Positions 34,152 to 45,690 of a stretch of DNA of 64,000 bases are shown piece by piece. The notes beneath the pieces are model-generated. The model did not search any database. It worked only from the letters and a program-made list of their open reading frames with translations, and was not told where the DNA came from. Within the stretch, counting starts at the first letter, position 1; each line of letters opens with the position of its first letter. The translations under genes were made by a program, and so were the position numbers. Where the stretch lies: contig JAFCMP010000158.1 in assembly GCA_017506865.1 (NCBI GenBank), forward strand, positions 79,743-143,742, given 5' to 3'. The DNA is from Tribonema minus (Eukaryota; Sar; Xanthophyceae; Tribonematales; Tribonemataceae).

Positions 34152-37100
34152 TTAAGACATCGGCGAAGGTGCAGAAGCGTCGTCGACCTGAGTTGCGGTG
34201 CTCCTCATGGCGTTTCTAGGCGATTCGCTGTAAGGATCGAACAAAGAGTTTTGACGAAGAGGGCCACCTGCTGTTTGCACACCTCTGTACCCCAGCGCTA
34301 CTTGGGTGAGAGCCATCACGAGCAGCAGCACATTCAGCGCTATCAGACGATTTCCGATCGCCCTCTCGCTGTCCCCTTCTACCCATTGCACTTGCATCAG
34401 CAGTGACGTGAACATACTGCACACAACAATACCATAACCTAATGTGTACAGCCACTTGTCCATCCTCTCCTGGTGAGGACGAACTTGCTCGTACACCATA
34501 GCTGTGAAAAACGCGAACATACATGCGACAGCACTTTGGCCTGGGCTGCCGGGCATGATGAAGACGAGGAGGCCCGCCAGCATCAGTCGCCGCACGCACT
34601 CTGCGGTCTCCCAATAAAATGCACGACCCTTATACGGGCGCCACAAGAACGATGTTGCCGATGCAAGTCGGGACGGCAGCTGCGTGCGATCACGCTGCCT
34701 CACTGCAGATCGCCAAAGGATGGAAGCGTATAACGCCGGGATCCCCACCGGATACACCACAATCATCAAAGCGGCATAAATCGAATACTTCGTGTGCGTA
34801 CCCTCTTCGTCGTCGCACCGCAGTGAGTAGTCCGCTCGCAGATAACTTTTGCCTGTATTCAACTCGTCGCACCTGAAGGTCTCGAAGACCGTGAGCGACA
34901 CGCCTGAAAAGATCAGGAAGGTGAACACCAGGAAGGCGTTGACATCTCTCGCGACGACCTCTCGAAGCTTTGGGGCGACCACGTGCCTTCGGCGAGATAC
35001 GAGCCATAAGTAGCAGCGCGGGCTGAAGATCAGGGCGGTGATCACCAGGGGCGCCAACGTGGTGACGAGAAGCCGGCCGTAGAAATCCACGTCGGCGGCG
35101 CACCCGGGTGAGGTCAGCCATCGCATGTCCAGGGACATGAAGTCCACCGCACGCAGGAACTTGAGGTACTGCAGTGGCAATACCAGGCCGGTGATGCTGA
35201 TGTACTGAGTGAGCACTTGCAGGACGTCGATCGGGATTCGAAACCGCTGCATGAGCAGCACTCCGATGCGTGCAAGTTTTAAACCGCAACTAGCGGCCCT
35301 GACTGTCTGAGCGCCGTCTACCACGTCGCCCACTCCAGTCGACCTCGAGAACAAGAGCCACATCAGCAGAAGTATCGCCAGTGCCACGACCGCCAGTGCG
35401 GTGGCGGTTGCTGCAGTCACGGCGCTGGTGCACTCGACGCAGCGGTAGCCTGGCAAGCTCGCGTACCCGGTTTCGCACACTGCACAATCTAGCAGAAGCA
35501 CGAGGAGAATGTGTCAACACGTCTTATGCACCAATGACGTCATCACATCGACGACACCATGACAGAAATTGATCATGCGGAACGCCTGATTTCAAGTGCT
35601 TGTAAAATATTGACTCACATGGCCCTGTGTAGCCTTCACTGCAGTAGATGTCGGTGGGGTCCCGCAAGCTTTTTCTGTTGCCTAAGCAGGCTCCAGCGTT
35701 CCAGCATGATCGTATGTCTGTTTGGTTGAAGGTTTCTCTCCAGAAACCGGAGGCCACAGGCAGCGTGTCCACAGTGAGCCCGATCGAGTCGCAGTTGAGT
35801 TCGGGCAGGTCGCAGGTCACGCAAATGTGCTGGTTGTTGGCATCCACTGTCAGATATTGAAGACGGTTGCAGCACGACCTGCAAAGTGGACATGGTGGCA
35901 AGGGACTGCGAGGCATTAGCCTGATGATGGACGTAATGTCGACCGCAATCACTGAGGTTACTCGCCACCCCGTCCCATACCCCGTTGAAGCTTCCACACA
36001 GGGAAGGTCGACGCCACCGGTGCTCACGCCGTCGTAGCAGCATTGAGCTACGTTGTTGACAAATGATGTGTTCTTATCCACATCTACACTCAACGCTGTT
36101 GCTGTACCCTGCTGTATAACGGCTCCTCCGGCACCCACTGCTGCGGTGTTGTTGGTGAACACACAATCACGAACGTTGAAATTGCGGGCGTCGTCAGCCT
36201 GTGCTAGCGACAAGGCTCCGCCAACAGGACTGGAGTTGTTGACAAACTTGCAGTCGTCTATGTGCCCAGTCACCGTCGCTTCCAGGTACAGTGCGCCTCC
36301 TGTCTCCGAGGCGTTGTTGAATAAGAACGAGGTATCCTTGATTTTGGCCGTCGCATCCTGTGCCAAGTAAATGCCTGCGCCTTTTCCACCTGCAATACAT
36401 GGGGGGATGACGGCAACGGAACAACAAGCTTCATCAAAACGCTGGGTTTGTGCTCTTAGTCCGTTGATTGACTTGTAGTTGTACACACCTGAATTGTGCT
36501 CAAACGACGAAGAGCTGATCGAGACGTTCCCCGCCGAAAAGATCGCGCCGTCCTCGTGGGAGTCAGAGTCCCATATGCCGACCGTCGACATCAACAATTC
36601 TGACCGTGCTGCTCCGTACACAATACCTCCTTTGATGGCTGCAACAGTGCAGACAGCAATCACGTAGAACAGAAATGAGATATGTGGGCAAAGCACATCA
36701 ACAGGTTGGTCAGTTGGCTGATGCAACAGAGTGAGATGGCAACATTGGCGATGATGTGCCAGCAGGTCAGCGTCCTCTCAGCTCAGGCGCCGCAATTCAC
36801 TGTTGCATAGCGAGCCTGGTCAGAAATCTCCCAGATGATATCCTTCACCTTTGCTTCATGTAAAGTTGCACTCGGTGCTGTTTACTCGCCCTCCATCACC
36901 CACCATGATGGTGCCTCCATAGTGCGCCGCAGTGTTGTCATGAAAGGCCGATGAAAAAAAGCTTGCAGAGCCAGAATATATGTAGACTGCTCCACCATCT
37001 GCAATTCAAACGGTTAATTGACAACAAATCAGCTGGTGGCGCATATGCGCATACATCGAAGTGATACCTGTGACGATGTCCTGCATCTTGTTGTGCACCT

Positions 37101-40100
37101 GCAGAGGGATGATAGCGCCAGAGTGTAATGCACATGACATGCTGTTGTGACTGAAGCAACAGCATGTGAAGACGGTGCGTACCCAGAGTGACAAAGCGCT
37201 CAACGATGACGAGGCCAGCAAAACATGCAAACACTTTTCTGCAAATCCATTATCATGGATCCTCCTAGAGTGCACACACGACACCATGCATTTCATAGCA
37301 CTCATGAAAGCTGGTCACAGCATGCGCGCATCATCAGGGACGGCACCGGCTCACGTTACGAGAAATAACATACCTTCTGCTGTGTTGAAGGCGAAGGTCG
37401 AGTTGCCGCATATTAACTTGCCATCGTTGGAGATGGCTCCACCGTCATCTGCAACGCAACCGAAGCGAGCGGTCAGAACACTGGTTGTTAGACCGATGCC
37501 ACGATGGATCCCAGAGTGCACAGAGGTCGCGGTGCATCTCATAGAGCTCAGCTGCGCCGTGCCGGCCACAGCACGCTCAAGTCACAGCACGCGTGCGCCG
37601 TCGGGCACGGCAGCGCCTCACATCACGAAGTGCAAAACACAAGGTTCGACTTACTTGCTGCTGTGTTGGATGTGAAGGTCGAGTTGCCGCTGGTGAAATC
37701 GCCATAATTGGAGATGGCTCCACCGTGATCTGCAACGCCATCGAACGAGCAGTCAGAACGCTGATTGATCGATTGATGAACAATTGATCCCGGAGTGCAC
37801 AGATGTCACGCACATCTCACAGAGCTCAGGTGCGCTGCGCCGGCCGCAGCACGCTCATGTCACAGCACGCATGCGCCGTCGAGCACGGCATAGCCTCTCA
37901 TCACCAAGTACAAAACACAAGTTTTGACTTACTTGCTGCTGTGTTGGAGGTGAAGATTGAGTTGCCGCAGGTGAAATCGCCATCAAAATTGTAAATAGCT
38001 CCACCCTCTCCATCTGCAACGCAGCCAGAGCAAGCAGTCAGAACAATGGTTGATCAATCAATGCCACAATGGATCCCAGAGTGCACAGACGTCGCGGCGC
38101 ATATCAAAGAACTCAGGCGCGCCACGCCGGGCATAGCACGCTCATGTCACAGCACGCGCGCGCCATTGGGCACGGCATCGCCTCACATCACCAAGTGCAA
38201 AACACAAGTTTTGACTTACCTGCTGTGTTAGATGTGAAGGTCAAGTTGCCGCAGGTGAAATGGCCATTATAATTGAAGATGGCTCCGCCGTCATCTGCAA
38301 CGCAACCGAAGCGAGCGGTCAGAACGCTGGTTGATCGATCGATGCCACGGTGGATCCCGGAGTGCACAGACGTCGCGGCGCATCTCATAGAGCTCAGGTG
38401 CGCCGCGCCGTCCATACTTCGCTCATGTCACACCACGCGCGCGCCGTCAGGCACAGCATCGCCGCTCATCACCAAGTGCAAAACACAAGTTTTGACTTAC
38501 ATGCTGTGTTGGAGGTGAAGGTCGAGTTGCCGCAGGTGAAATTGCCAATATTGGAGATGGCTCCACCCTCTCCATCTGCAACGCAGCCAGAACAAGCAGT
38601 CAGAACGATGGCTGATCGATCAATGTAACGATGGATCCACAGTGCACAGACGTCGCGGCGCATCTCATAGACCTCAGGTGCGCCACGCCGGCCACAGCAC
38701 GCTCACGTCAGAGCACGCGCGCGCCATTGGGCACGGCATCGCCTCATATCACCAAGTGCAAAACACATGTTTTGACTTACCTGCTGAGTTGGATGTGAAG
38801 GTCGAGTTGCCGCAGGTGAAATGGCCATCATAATTGTAGATGGCTCCGCCGCCATCTGCAACGCAACCGAAGCGAGCGGTCAGAACGCTGGTTGATCGAT
38901 CGATGCCACGATGGATCCCAGAGTGCACAGACGTCGCGGCGCATCTCATAGTGCTCAAGTGCGCCGCGCCGTCCACAGTACGCTCATGTCACACCACGCG
39001 CGCGCCGTCAGGCACAGCATCGCCTCTCATCACCAAGTGCAAAACACAAGTTTTGACTTACCTGCTGAGTTAGAGGCGAAGGTCGAGTTGCCGCACGTGA
39101 AATCGCCATCATTGTAGATGGCTCCGCCGGAATCTGCAACGCAACCGAAGCGAGCGGTCAGGACGCTGGTTGTTAGACCGATGCCATGATGGATCCCACA
39201 GTGCACAGACGTCGCGGCGCATCTCATAGAGCTCAGGTGCGCCGCGCCGGCCACAGCACGCTCATGTCACAGAACGTGCGCGCCGTCGGGCACAGCATTC
39301 AATTTGCCTCTCATCACCAAGTGCAAAACACAAGTTTTGACTTCCTTGCTCTGTTGGAGGTGAAGGTCGAGTTGCTGCAGGTAAAATCGCCATCATTGGA
39401 GATGGCTCCGCCATTAACTGCGATGCCACCGCGAGCCGTCACAACGCCGGTTGATCAGTCAATGCCACAATGGATCCCGGAGTGCACAGACATCGCCGCG
39501 CATCTCAAAGAACTCGGTGCGCCACGCCGGGCATAGCATGATCATGTCACAGCACGTGCGCGCGGTTGCGCTTAGCATGGCCTCACACTTGAGCGTGTCA
39601 GGGGCAATACGACACTCCTTCCACAACGATGGTGATGATGGTGAGGTGAAAGACGAGTCGCTCAATGTATACTCAAGTCGAAGTGATTAATAGACTTAAT
39701 GCTCCACTTCAACATGCAAACTGGATGGCTTGCCTGCAGTGTTCTGTGCAAAAGCACAATTGTGGCATGCGACGTTTCCACTGCTGAAGATAGCTCCACC
39801 GCTACCAAACTTAATCGAGGAAGAGGAGGAGGAGGAGAAGGAGGAGGAGGAGGAGGAGGAGAAGGAGGAGGAGGAGGAGGAGGAGAAGGAGGAGGACGTG
39901 GCGGAGACAACTGCGTACAAAGTGCACATAGCAGAGACGAAAAGGGATGTTGCAACTGAGAGTGGACATCCTACCATTTGCAGTTTCCTGTGCACATTGT
40001 GAGCAAACTGCACAATGTCAGCACACGGCAGGCGGAAACATCAACAGAATCAAATGATCAGGAGGCGTGACGTATCAATAGATGCTTCAAGGCAGAATAT

Positions 40101-40612
40101 TTCCGCAATCCATGACATTCGAGTTTGTGACGTGGGTGTAACAGACACCTACCTTCGTTGAACCAAAATTGGCACGCCTTTAGCGACAGCTGCCGGCCTT
40201 TGGCAACTCTGATGGCTCCACCTCCGTATTTAGCATATGCAGGTAGCTCAATAAAACCATCCCTGAGCCTCAGGTTTTGCAGTGTCACGGAAGCGCCATT
40301 CCGCACGCGCATGATTTGCAACTTGCTTTGCCCCGAAATTGCAGCGGGCTCCGAGTCTGTGCCAATGCCGGTGATGTCAAGGGACGTTCCTTTGGCCACG
40401 ATGATCGGTTCTGTCAGCCCCACAAACCCTCGCCACTTCACCTTGATGGTCTGATCACGGCACGCCGCCGCCGCTGTAAGCTTCATCGCGGACGCATGGT
40501 CATCGATGATGTCAGGGGGTGCCTTGCAAGCCGGGGCAACAGGGGCCGCGATCGCTCTCATGAGCAGCGCAGGCAATGCCCATAGGACTTTCACTGACAG
40601 TGTGCGACTCAT
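34152..40612 (-). CDS. Large beta-helix membrane protein, multi-exon
   Basis: The first exon (40612-40153) encodes a signal peptide (MSRTLSVKVLWALPALLM) and a beta-helix start. Later exons carry repeats of the type GGAI...FTCGNSTFTSNTA, combining GGA(I/L/V) and FxxN motifs as in chlamydial polymorphic outer membrane proteins. Exons I can place are 39809-39734, an eight-unit array 39417-37374, 36998-36849, 36638-36487, 36389-35962, 35878-35619 and 35488-34152; array exons are phase 1 on both sides. The last junction creates a Cys-rich segment (CSEGYTGP joined to YCAVCETGYASLPG) typical of an EGF-like neck. The final exon then gives about eight hydrophobic segments (for example ALAVVALAILLLMWLLF) and a hydrophilic Ser-rich tail. 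It probably sits in the plasma or cell-surface membrane with the beta-helix outside. An in-frame TGA at 36856-36858 and one lost donor site raise doubt about function. Confidence 0.75.
37374..39417 (-). repeat. Tandem array of eight exon-plus-intron units
   Basis: Exons at 37374-37448, 37655-37729, 37933-38013, 38220-38294, 38501-38575, 38781-38855, 39062-39133 and 39346-39417 start 278-287 bp apart. Each is 72-81 bp, a whole number of codons, and encodes one beta-helix rung. The roughly 205-bp introns between them are also similar, sharing TGGATCCCAGAGTGCACAGA and CACCAAGTGCAAAACACAAG. So the unit of duplication is exon plus intron. The unit at 39346 has GG in place of the donor GT. Confidence 0.9.
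39815..39902. repeat. GGA/GAAGGA purine microsatellite in an intron
   Basis: A run of GAGGAGGAG with regularly placed GAAG, inside the intron upstream of the exon at 39734-39809. On the coding strand it would read as poly-Ser if translated, but it is better explained as intron. Confidence 0.8.
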
Positions 40613-42290
40613 TGCAACTGCTCCCCCCTGCGCAGCTTGCCAATGGGGGATGCCTGTACCTCTCACTCCTCTGCACCACCTGAATGCACCGACCACAATG
40701 GCAAACATACATTGTCAAGCCAGCCATTCACAAAGAAACTCTTTGCACCCATGTCACCGCAGTGTAGCGGATTGCAGTCTGAACAGTCCGGAGCTGGCAT
40801 CTCCGGGCACTGCGCTGAGCTGCGTGCTCATTATGCAGGGTGCATCCATCTTCGGTCATAATTGTGATGCTCGCACAATGCGGCTGCTGCGGGCTGTCGA
40901 TTTTCACATAAAGAAGGGCCTACCTGATGCGCTGCAGCTCCGCTGCAGCCCTCCTGTGCCCACTGCTGCTGCGCCACCCTTGTGTTCCTGAGCTTTTAAT
41001 GTGCAGGAGATGCAACTGCGGCTGCTCGGCGGCCTGCGCTGCGGCTTCTGGCACTTTTGAATGCGCTGCTGCTTGCGGCACCCCCGATTGCAGCTGTTCC
41101 GCAACTGCGGGTTGCATTTCTCCTGTGCAATGACGTTCACTGCGGTGGCGCTCCGGCTCAGAGAAAGTTCTCAAGAATTTTACTATGCGCAATCGCGTCC
41201 GGCCGATTTCACCGAAATCCCGCGCTGCGCCGGCTTCCGCTGCTGCTGTTCGACTTAGTTTGCAGTTAGATTCATTTCAACAGAGGCTTCAACATGATGG
41301 TAGGCTCTATTACACGATTTCGAGGCTTCGCAGCAGTTGGTTGCGCACAGTACACACTCACTGGCGCCGCAATCTGTGGACGGCATATCAGCACACACCG
41401 CCTGTGCATGACCGCTGCAGCGTACGGCTGCTCCCGTGCGCGATGGCTCGAGCGCCAAAACGCTCCGAGTGCAAACGCCTCAAGCGCAGAACGGCTCATG
41501 TGCACGACAGCTGAAGTGCACGGCGTCGACAGTCTGTGAGAGCTGGAGTGCACCACGCTGTAAGTGCACCACGTGCATGGTGGATTATAGCTTCAGCGCA
41601 CGACAGCTTATGGCGAAGGCTAGGGCGACGGTCAATACAAAGGTCAAAGAAAGGACGAAGGCGAAGGTGAGGACGATGGCGAAAGCGAAGGCGAAGGCGA
41701 AAACGAAGACGAAGATGAAGGCGAAGGCGGAGGCGGAGGCAACTCGAATGCGATGGCAGAGGGCGAGCTATGCCGGCATCTGCTCCAAACGCTATGATGT
41801 CGCTGCACACGCCCGTTGCAGGCGGCACTGTTCGCCCCACGTGCACTGTGGACGACATGCAGCGCTGTTCGCGCTGCCGCCGCTGTGCCGGCTTGCAACT
41901 CTTCATGTGCCGCACGTTGCGTGGTGCTCCGCGACTTCGATGCAGACCATGCAAATTTAATTTTTCTGCACACGACGGCTTTGAGCGATTTGTGCCATCA
42001 ATTGGGTCATGCACTTCCATCAACAACCCTTTCTCGGTCGCAAATATCCAGAGCGTTGTTCAAACCTAAACTGGGGTCTGCCCGACCAGTGTTTGTGCAA
42101 TCCACTGCTGATAATAGCCCTGCGGGCTGGGGGGAAGTCCTAGGGACGCGTGTAGATAGAGTACACCATGGTGCCTACAAAAAGCAACAAATGCATTGTG
42201 TTTGCTCACAAGCTGTGTAAATTTGATGGCAGGGTTGTCGTATTGCAACAACATTTTAGAAGCTGGCCATGCAGACAGGCACACCACTGT
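40613..42290. other. No gene recognised
   Basis: Short frames only. It includes a GAAGGCGAAGGCG-type repeat at about 41635-41745. A plus-strand frame at 41770-42069 has a Cys cluster (RCSRCRRC and RCRPCKF) that could be a zinc-binding relic. Confidence 0.4.
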
Positions 42291-42299
42291 CAATGCACA

Positions 42300-42565
42300 G
42301 CAGCAGAGGAAGTTCGAGCAGCGAACCCCATATTTGGGCCAGCCTGGCCCAAATATCTCGTGGGCCAGGTAGGCCACGTCATCCGCTGAGAACTGCGCTG
42401 CTGCCGCACCCGAAGAGACACTCATTGTGCCCAGCAAAGCGCCCTGGTGGCGTACGACAGCTACTACACCAGCAGAGCGTTGGCGGATGGGGCGAGGCTT
42501 GTAGAGCTTGATACACTGACAACTTTTGAGGCCTTGGCGACCGCCACAGCTCTCCAGGTGCGGCG
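42300..42565. repeat. Copy 1 of a dispersed 250-bp repeat
   Basis: Similar to 62385-62630 (shared GGCCAGGTAGGCCACGTCAT, TACACCAGCAGAGCG and CAGCTCTCCAG). It starts with a near-perfect hairpin, 13-base arms of ATATTTGGGCCAG type with one spacer base. Both copies preserve a minus-strand reading (DDVAYLA.E.FGPG.PK.G) as well as a possible plus-strand exon (YYTSRA). Confidence 0.7.
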
Positions 42566-42789
42566 TCACGCGAAATGCACCTCTCACTGCGCCAACTGTC
42601 GTTGCCGCACTACTGCTTGTCTGTGTGTTCACGTTGGACATTGTCAAGTTGCTTGTGCACCATTGAGTGAAGCACACAGCACCAAGCAACGCATCAAGTT
42701 ACGTGCATTCATAAGTATGCGCTTTGATCCTGCGTGAGCACAAAACGTATTCGCTTTTGCTGAATTCAGTTCCTGTTGTGGCGCCACAG

Positions 42790-44832
42790 ATCCTGAGATG
42801 GAACAGCTCCAGGAGCTGGCAGCGCCTTCGTTACAGACTGCTGCGGTCCACAACGTGACAGACGCTGAGGTACGTGTCTGGTTCCTCTGTTAAGGAGTGT
42901 ATATACCTGTCTGTAATGCAATACTTGCCTTGATCTGTACAGCATCCCTGCCTGATAGCTTTGCTGTTTTCTGCCTCGCCATTTTCAGGTCTGTGCTGAC
43001 CTCAACAGCAGGCTGTTTGCAACCCGGCAGCATGCCATCGATGCGGTGCAGACGTATGCTGCCAGTGCTGGCTTCAAGGTATACTGCAAGAGCAAACAAC
43101 GCAGCCCTCCTCTGTTCTGGATTATCTGCCATTGTGCTGGCAAACCACCTCGCAAGCGCTCAGAGACGCACCCAGAAGCGCAGCGTCGTGCAGTCGCAAG
43201 CACATGCATCAAGTGCGAGTGCCAGTGGCTTGTAAAGCTCAGACAACAGTCAGTGTCAAAGGAGCAGCACACAGCACCAGATGAGAACTCATGCCAGAAT
43301 GCCAGCCAGGAGCCACCATGGGTAATTTCCCAACTCACATCATTCCACGACGGCCACAATCACGCGCTGAGTGCCATGACTGAACCGGTGGCGCCACCTG
43401 GTAATACAGGTCGCATCATCACCAGGGAAGACCTCACGGATGACATCATCCAGAACGTCAGGAACTGGAGTGCCGCACCAACTATGAGTGGCAGGGTGCT
43501 TCAGCAGACTGTCGTGACCCATCATTTCGGTGGTGACTTCACAGCGGTTTTTGATCAATCAGCTCTCGCCCTGCTGAACAACACAAAATCTGACGTCAGA
43601 GCACGCATTGCGTTCACCAAGGGTGATAGCAAAGAGTTCATCGCAGCGCTCTGCGAGGTGAAGGCCAACGGAGGATACGCATCATACGACCTTCAGGAGG
43701 ACTGCACGTTCAGGCGCGCTTTTTGGGCTACTCAGGAGCAGGTCGAGCGCGCTATGGAATTTGGCCTAGATGTAATCCAACAGGCATGCTGCTGTTACTG
43801 CACCGGTGATGCTTCCATGGCTGCTGCACTCAACTCATGCAGCATCATGACGTACCTAGTCTCAAGGCAGTATACTTTGTCCCTCTTGCCACCCCATGGT
43901 CTGAATATTTTGACGATGTACTGTATGTAATTGCCAGTGCGCTGCAATTGACTGGTGTCACCGTGTCATTGTCATCGCTTACTACTTGATCAGCAGCTGC
44001 CTCTGGAAAACCCAGCACCAATGCGGTCACAGTGTGCATACTGAAACTCATATTTGCCCAAATGATTTGGCTCAGCTACATTCGCACACCATGATGGAGG
44101 TGGTCATCAACGGCTCATAGGAAATTATCGCTGTATGACGAAATGACAACACATCATGTTCCGCTCAACTTCTATGCTTTTGTGCCGCCTGTGCAGGACT
44201 GCACTTTTGGCACCACCAAGTATGGCCTGCCACTGAGCGTGATCGTTGGCGTGAACGGCGAGAGCAAGTGAGCAGTATGTAATAATGCTGAATGCATGCC
44301 GTCACCAAACTACAGTGATTGACATGGCAGTCAGCGATACTGTATAGCTGCCAAATGCTGATGGACTACACTGCTTTTTCACTGCAGTGTTCTTAACAAT
44401 TGACTGCATGTTGCTGAGCGATGCATTCATTTTCTCACTGCGACTCATTGCGGCGCTCTTGGTGTACAGGACACGACTCTTCTGCCAGGCAGTCTTGGAC
44501 AAGGAGGACACAGAGGCATTCACGTGGTTCTTTGACCACTACGTGAAAATGGTGAACGGCAAGCACCCTCGTGTGTGCTTCACAGACAGGTGTGCGAATT
44601 ATGGTGGGGATGTCAATGATATCATCGTCAGTGTGCCCAGTAGCCCGCCTTGCGCACAGCCGTCTCACATGCGCATGCAACATCTGCTTTTCACCTCCAT
44701 TGCAGGGATTTTGCTGCGGAAGCTGCCATGGGGCTTTCCTGGCCAGGAACAGTGCACCTCATCTGCGAGTGGCACTTCATCAAGAATGTGAAGGAGAAGC
44801 TCAAGGGGAAGCTGGGCGATTCAACATGGCAG
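42790..44832 (+). CDS. MULE-type transposase with FAR1-like finger
   Basis: Five exons join in frame: 42790-42869, 42989-43783, 44197-44267, 44470-44589 and 44706-44832. The N-terminal part resembles the FAR1/WRKY-GCM1 finger (AIDAVQTYAASAGFKVY, then CIKCECQW and HDGHNH). The transposase core follows: FRRAFWATQEQVERAM, the first Asp block (DCTFGTTKYGLPLSVIVGVN), the second Asp block (VCFTDRDFA, made only when exons 4 and 5 are spliced), and the C/H block (LICEWHFIKNVKEKL). This order is that of Mutator-like DDE transposases. The intron after 43783 and the one after 44832 would use GC donors. The last exon ends in an open frame, and I find no C-terminal exons or SWIM finger, so the gene is probably 3' truncated. 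It could alternatively be a domesticated FAR1-like gene. Confidence 0.7.
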
Positions 44833-45002
44833 GCAAGTGCAAAATTTGCTTGCCCGCTTGACTTGATGTTGCATTACTGCATAGCTGGGGCATAATTTTA
44901 ATTTCACGTAGGCATTGCAACATGGGCTCATAATATTCATTTCCCCGTCTTTGACTGCGTGGGAGGGGTTATTCTTCTACATACTGCTGAGAACCGTGTG
45001 AC

Positions 45003-45296
45003 GAATGGCAAACGTTCAACTTGAAGGTGAAGTTGCCAATCCGGAAGTGATGCACGCATTGAAGTGTTTCACCTTGGTGAACGTGACGTAGGGAAATACG
45101 TTGAAAACTACGCTCATGCTATCTGTATGTAAAATAACATACTCAAATGTATGGCAACTGTTAACTCTGAAGTTGCCAATCCGGAATGGTGATGCGCGCA
45201 TTGAAGTATTTGACTTGGTGAACGTGGCGTAGAGAATTTTTTTGCAAACTGCGCGCATGCTATCTGTGTGTTAAATATCATACTCAAATGTTTTAA
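45003..45296. repeat. 140-bp tandem duplication
   Basis: Two diverged copies share AAGTTGCCAATCCGGAA, GCATTGAAGT, TTGGTGAACGTG and CATGCTATCTGT, with the second starting about 140 bp after the first. Confidence 0.75.
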
Positions 45297-45580
45297 ATGT
45301 GATAGCGTGAATGAACCTGACATCCACGGCTCTAAATTGCTGCCAGCGGTAGTACCATCAACAGCATTGGGTTGGAGCGTGCTGCAAAACAGAAAGCCAT
45401 CATGGACACATTGCAATGCTATGGAGGCTCATTCACTCATGCATGTTTGGTCCACACCAAGCAGACCGCTGCAGCAGCAATTCACAGAACCCAATATGGC
45501 AATGGCTGAACTGGTAGGTATATACCTACCAGTTCATGCTACCGTGTCATGTCACCAGCTCATACTTTGTGGTCGTGCTT

Positions 45581-45690
45581 GTGGGTCATATTTGGGGGTC
45601 ATACTTAGGGGGTCATACTTAGGGGGTCATACTTAGGGGGTCGAACTTGGGGGTAATTCTTAGGGGTCGTATTTAGGGGTTATACCGGCG
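45581..45690. repeat. 15-bp minisatellite
   Basis: Units of GGGGGTCATACTTAG and variants, about six copies. Confidence 0.8.

Noticed and set aside
39696-40013. Poly-Ser protein on the minus strand
   Set aside because: It is translation through an intronic GGA microsatellite; only the 39734-39809 part matches a beta-helix exon.
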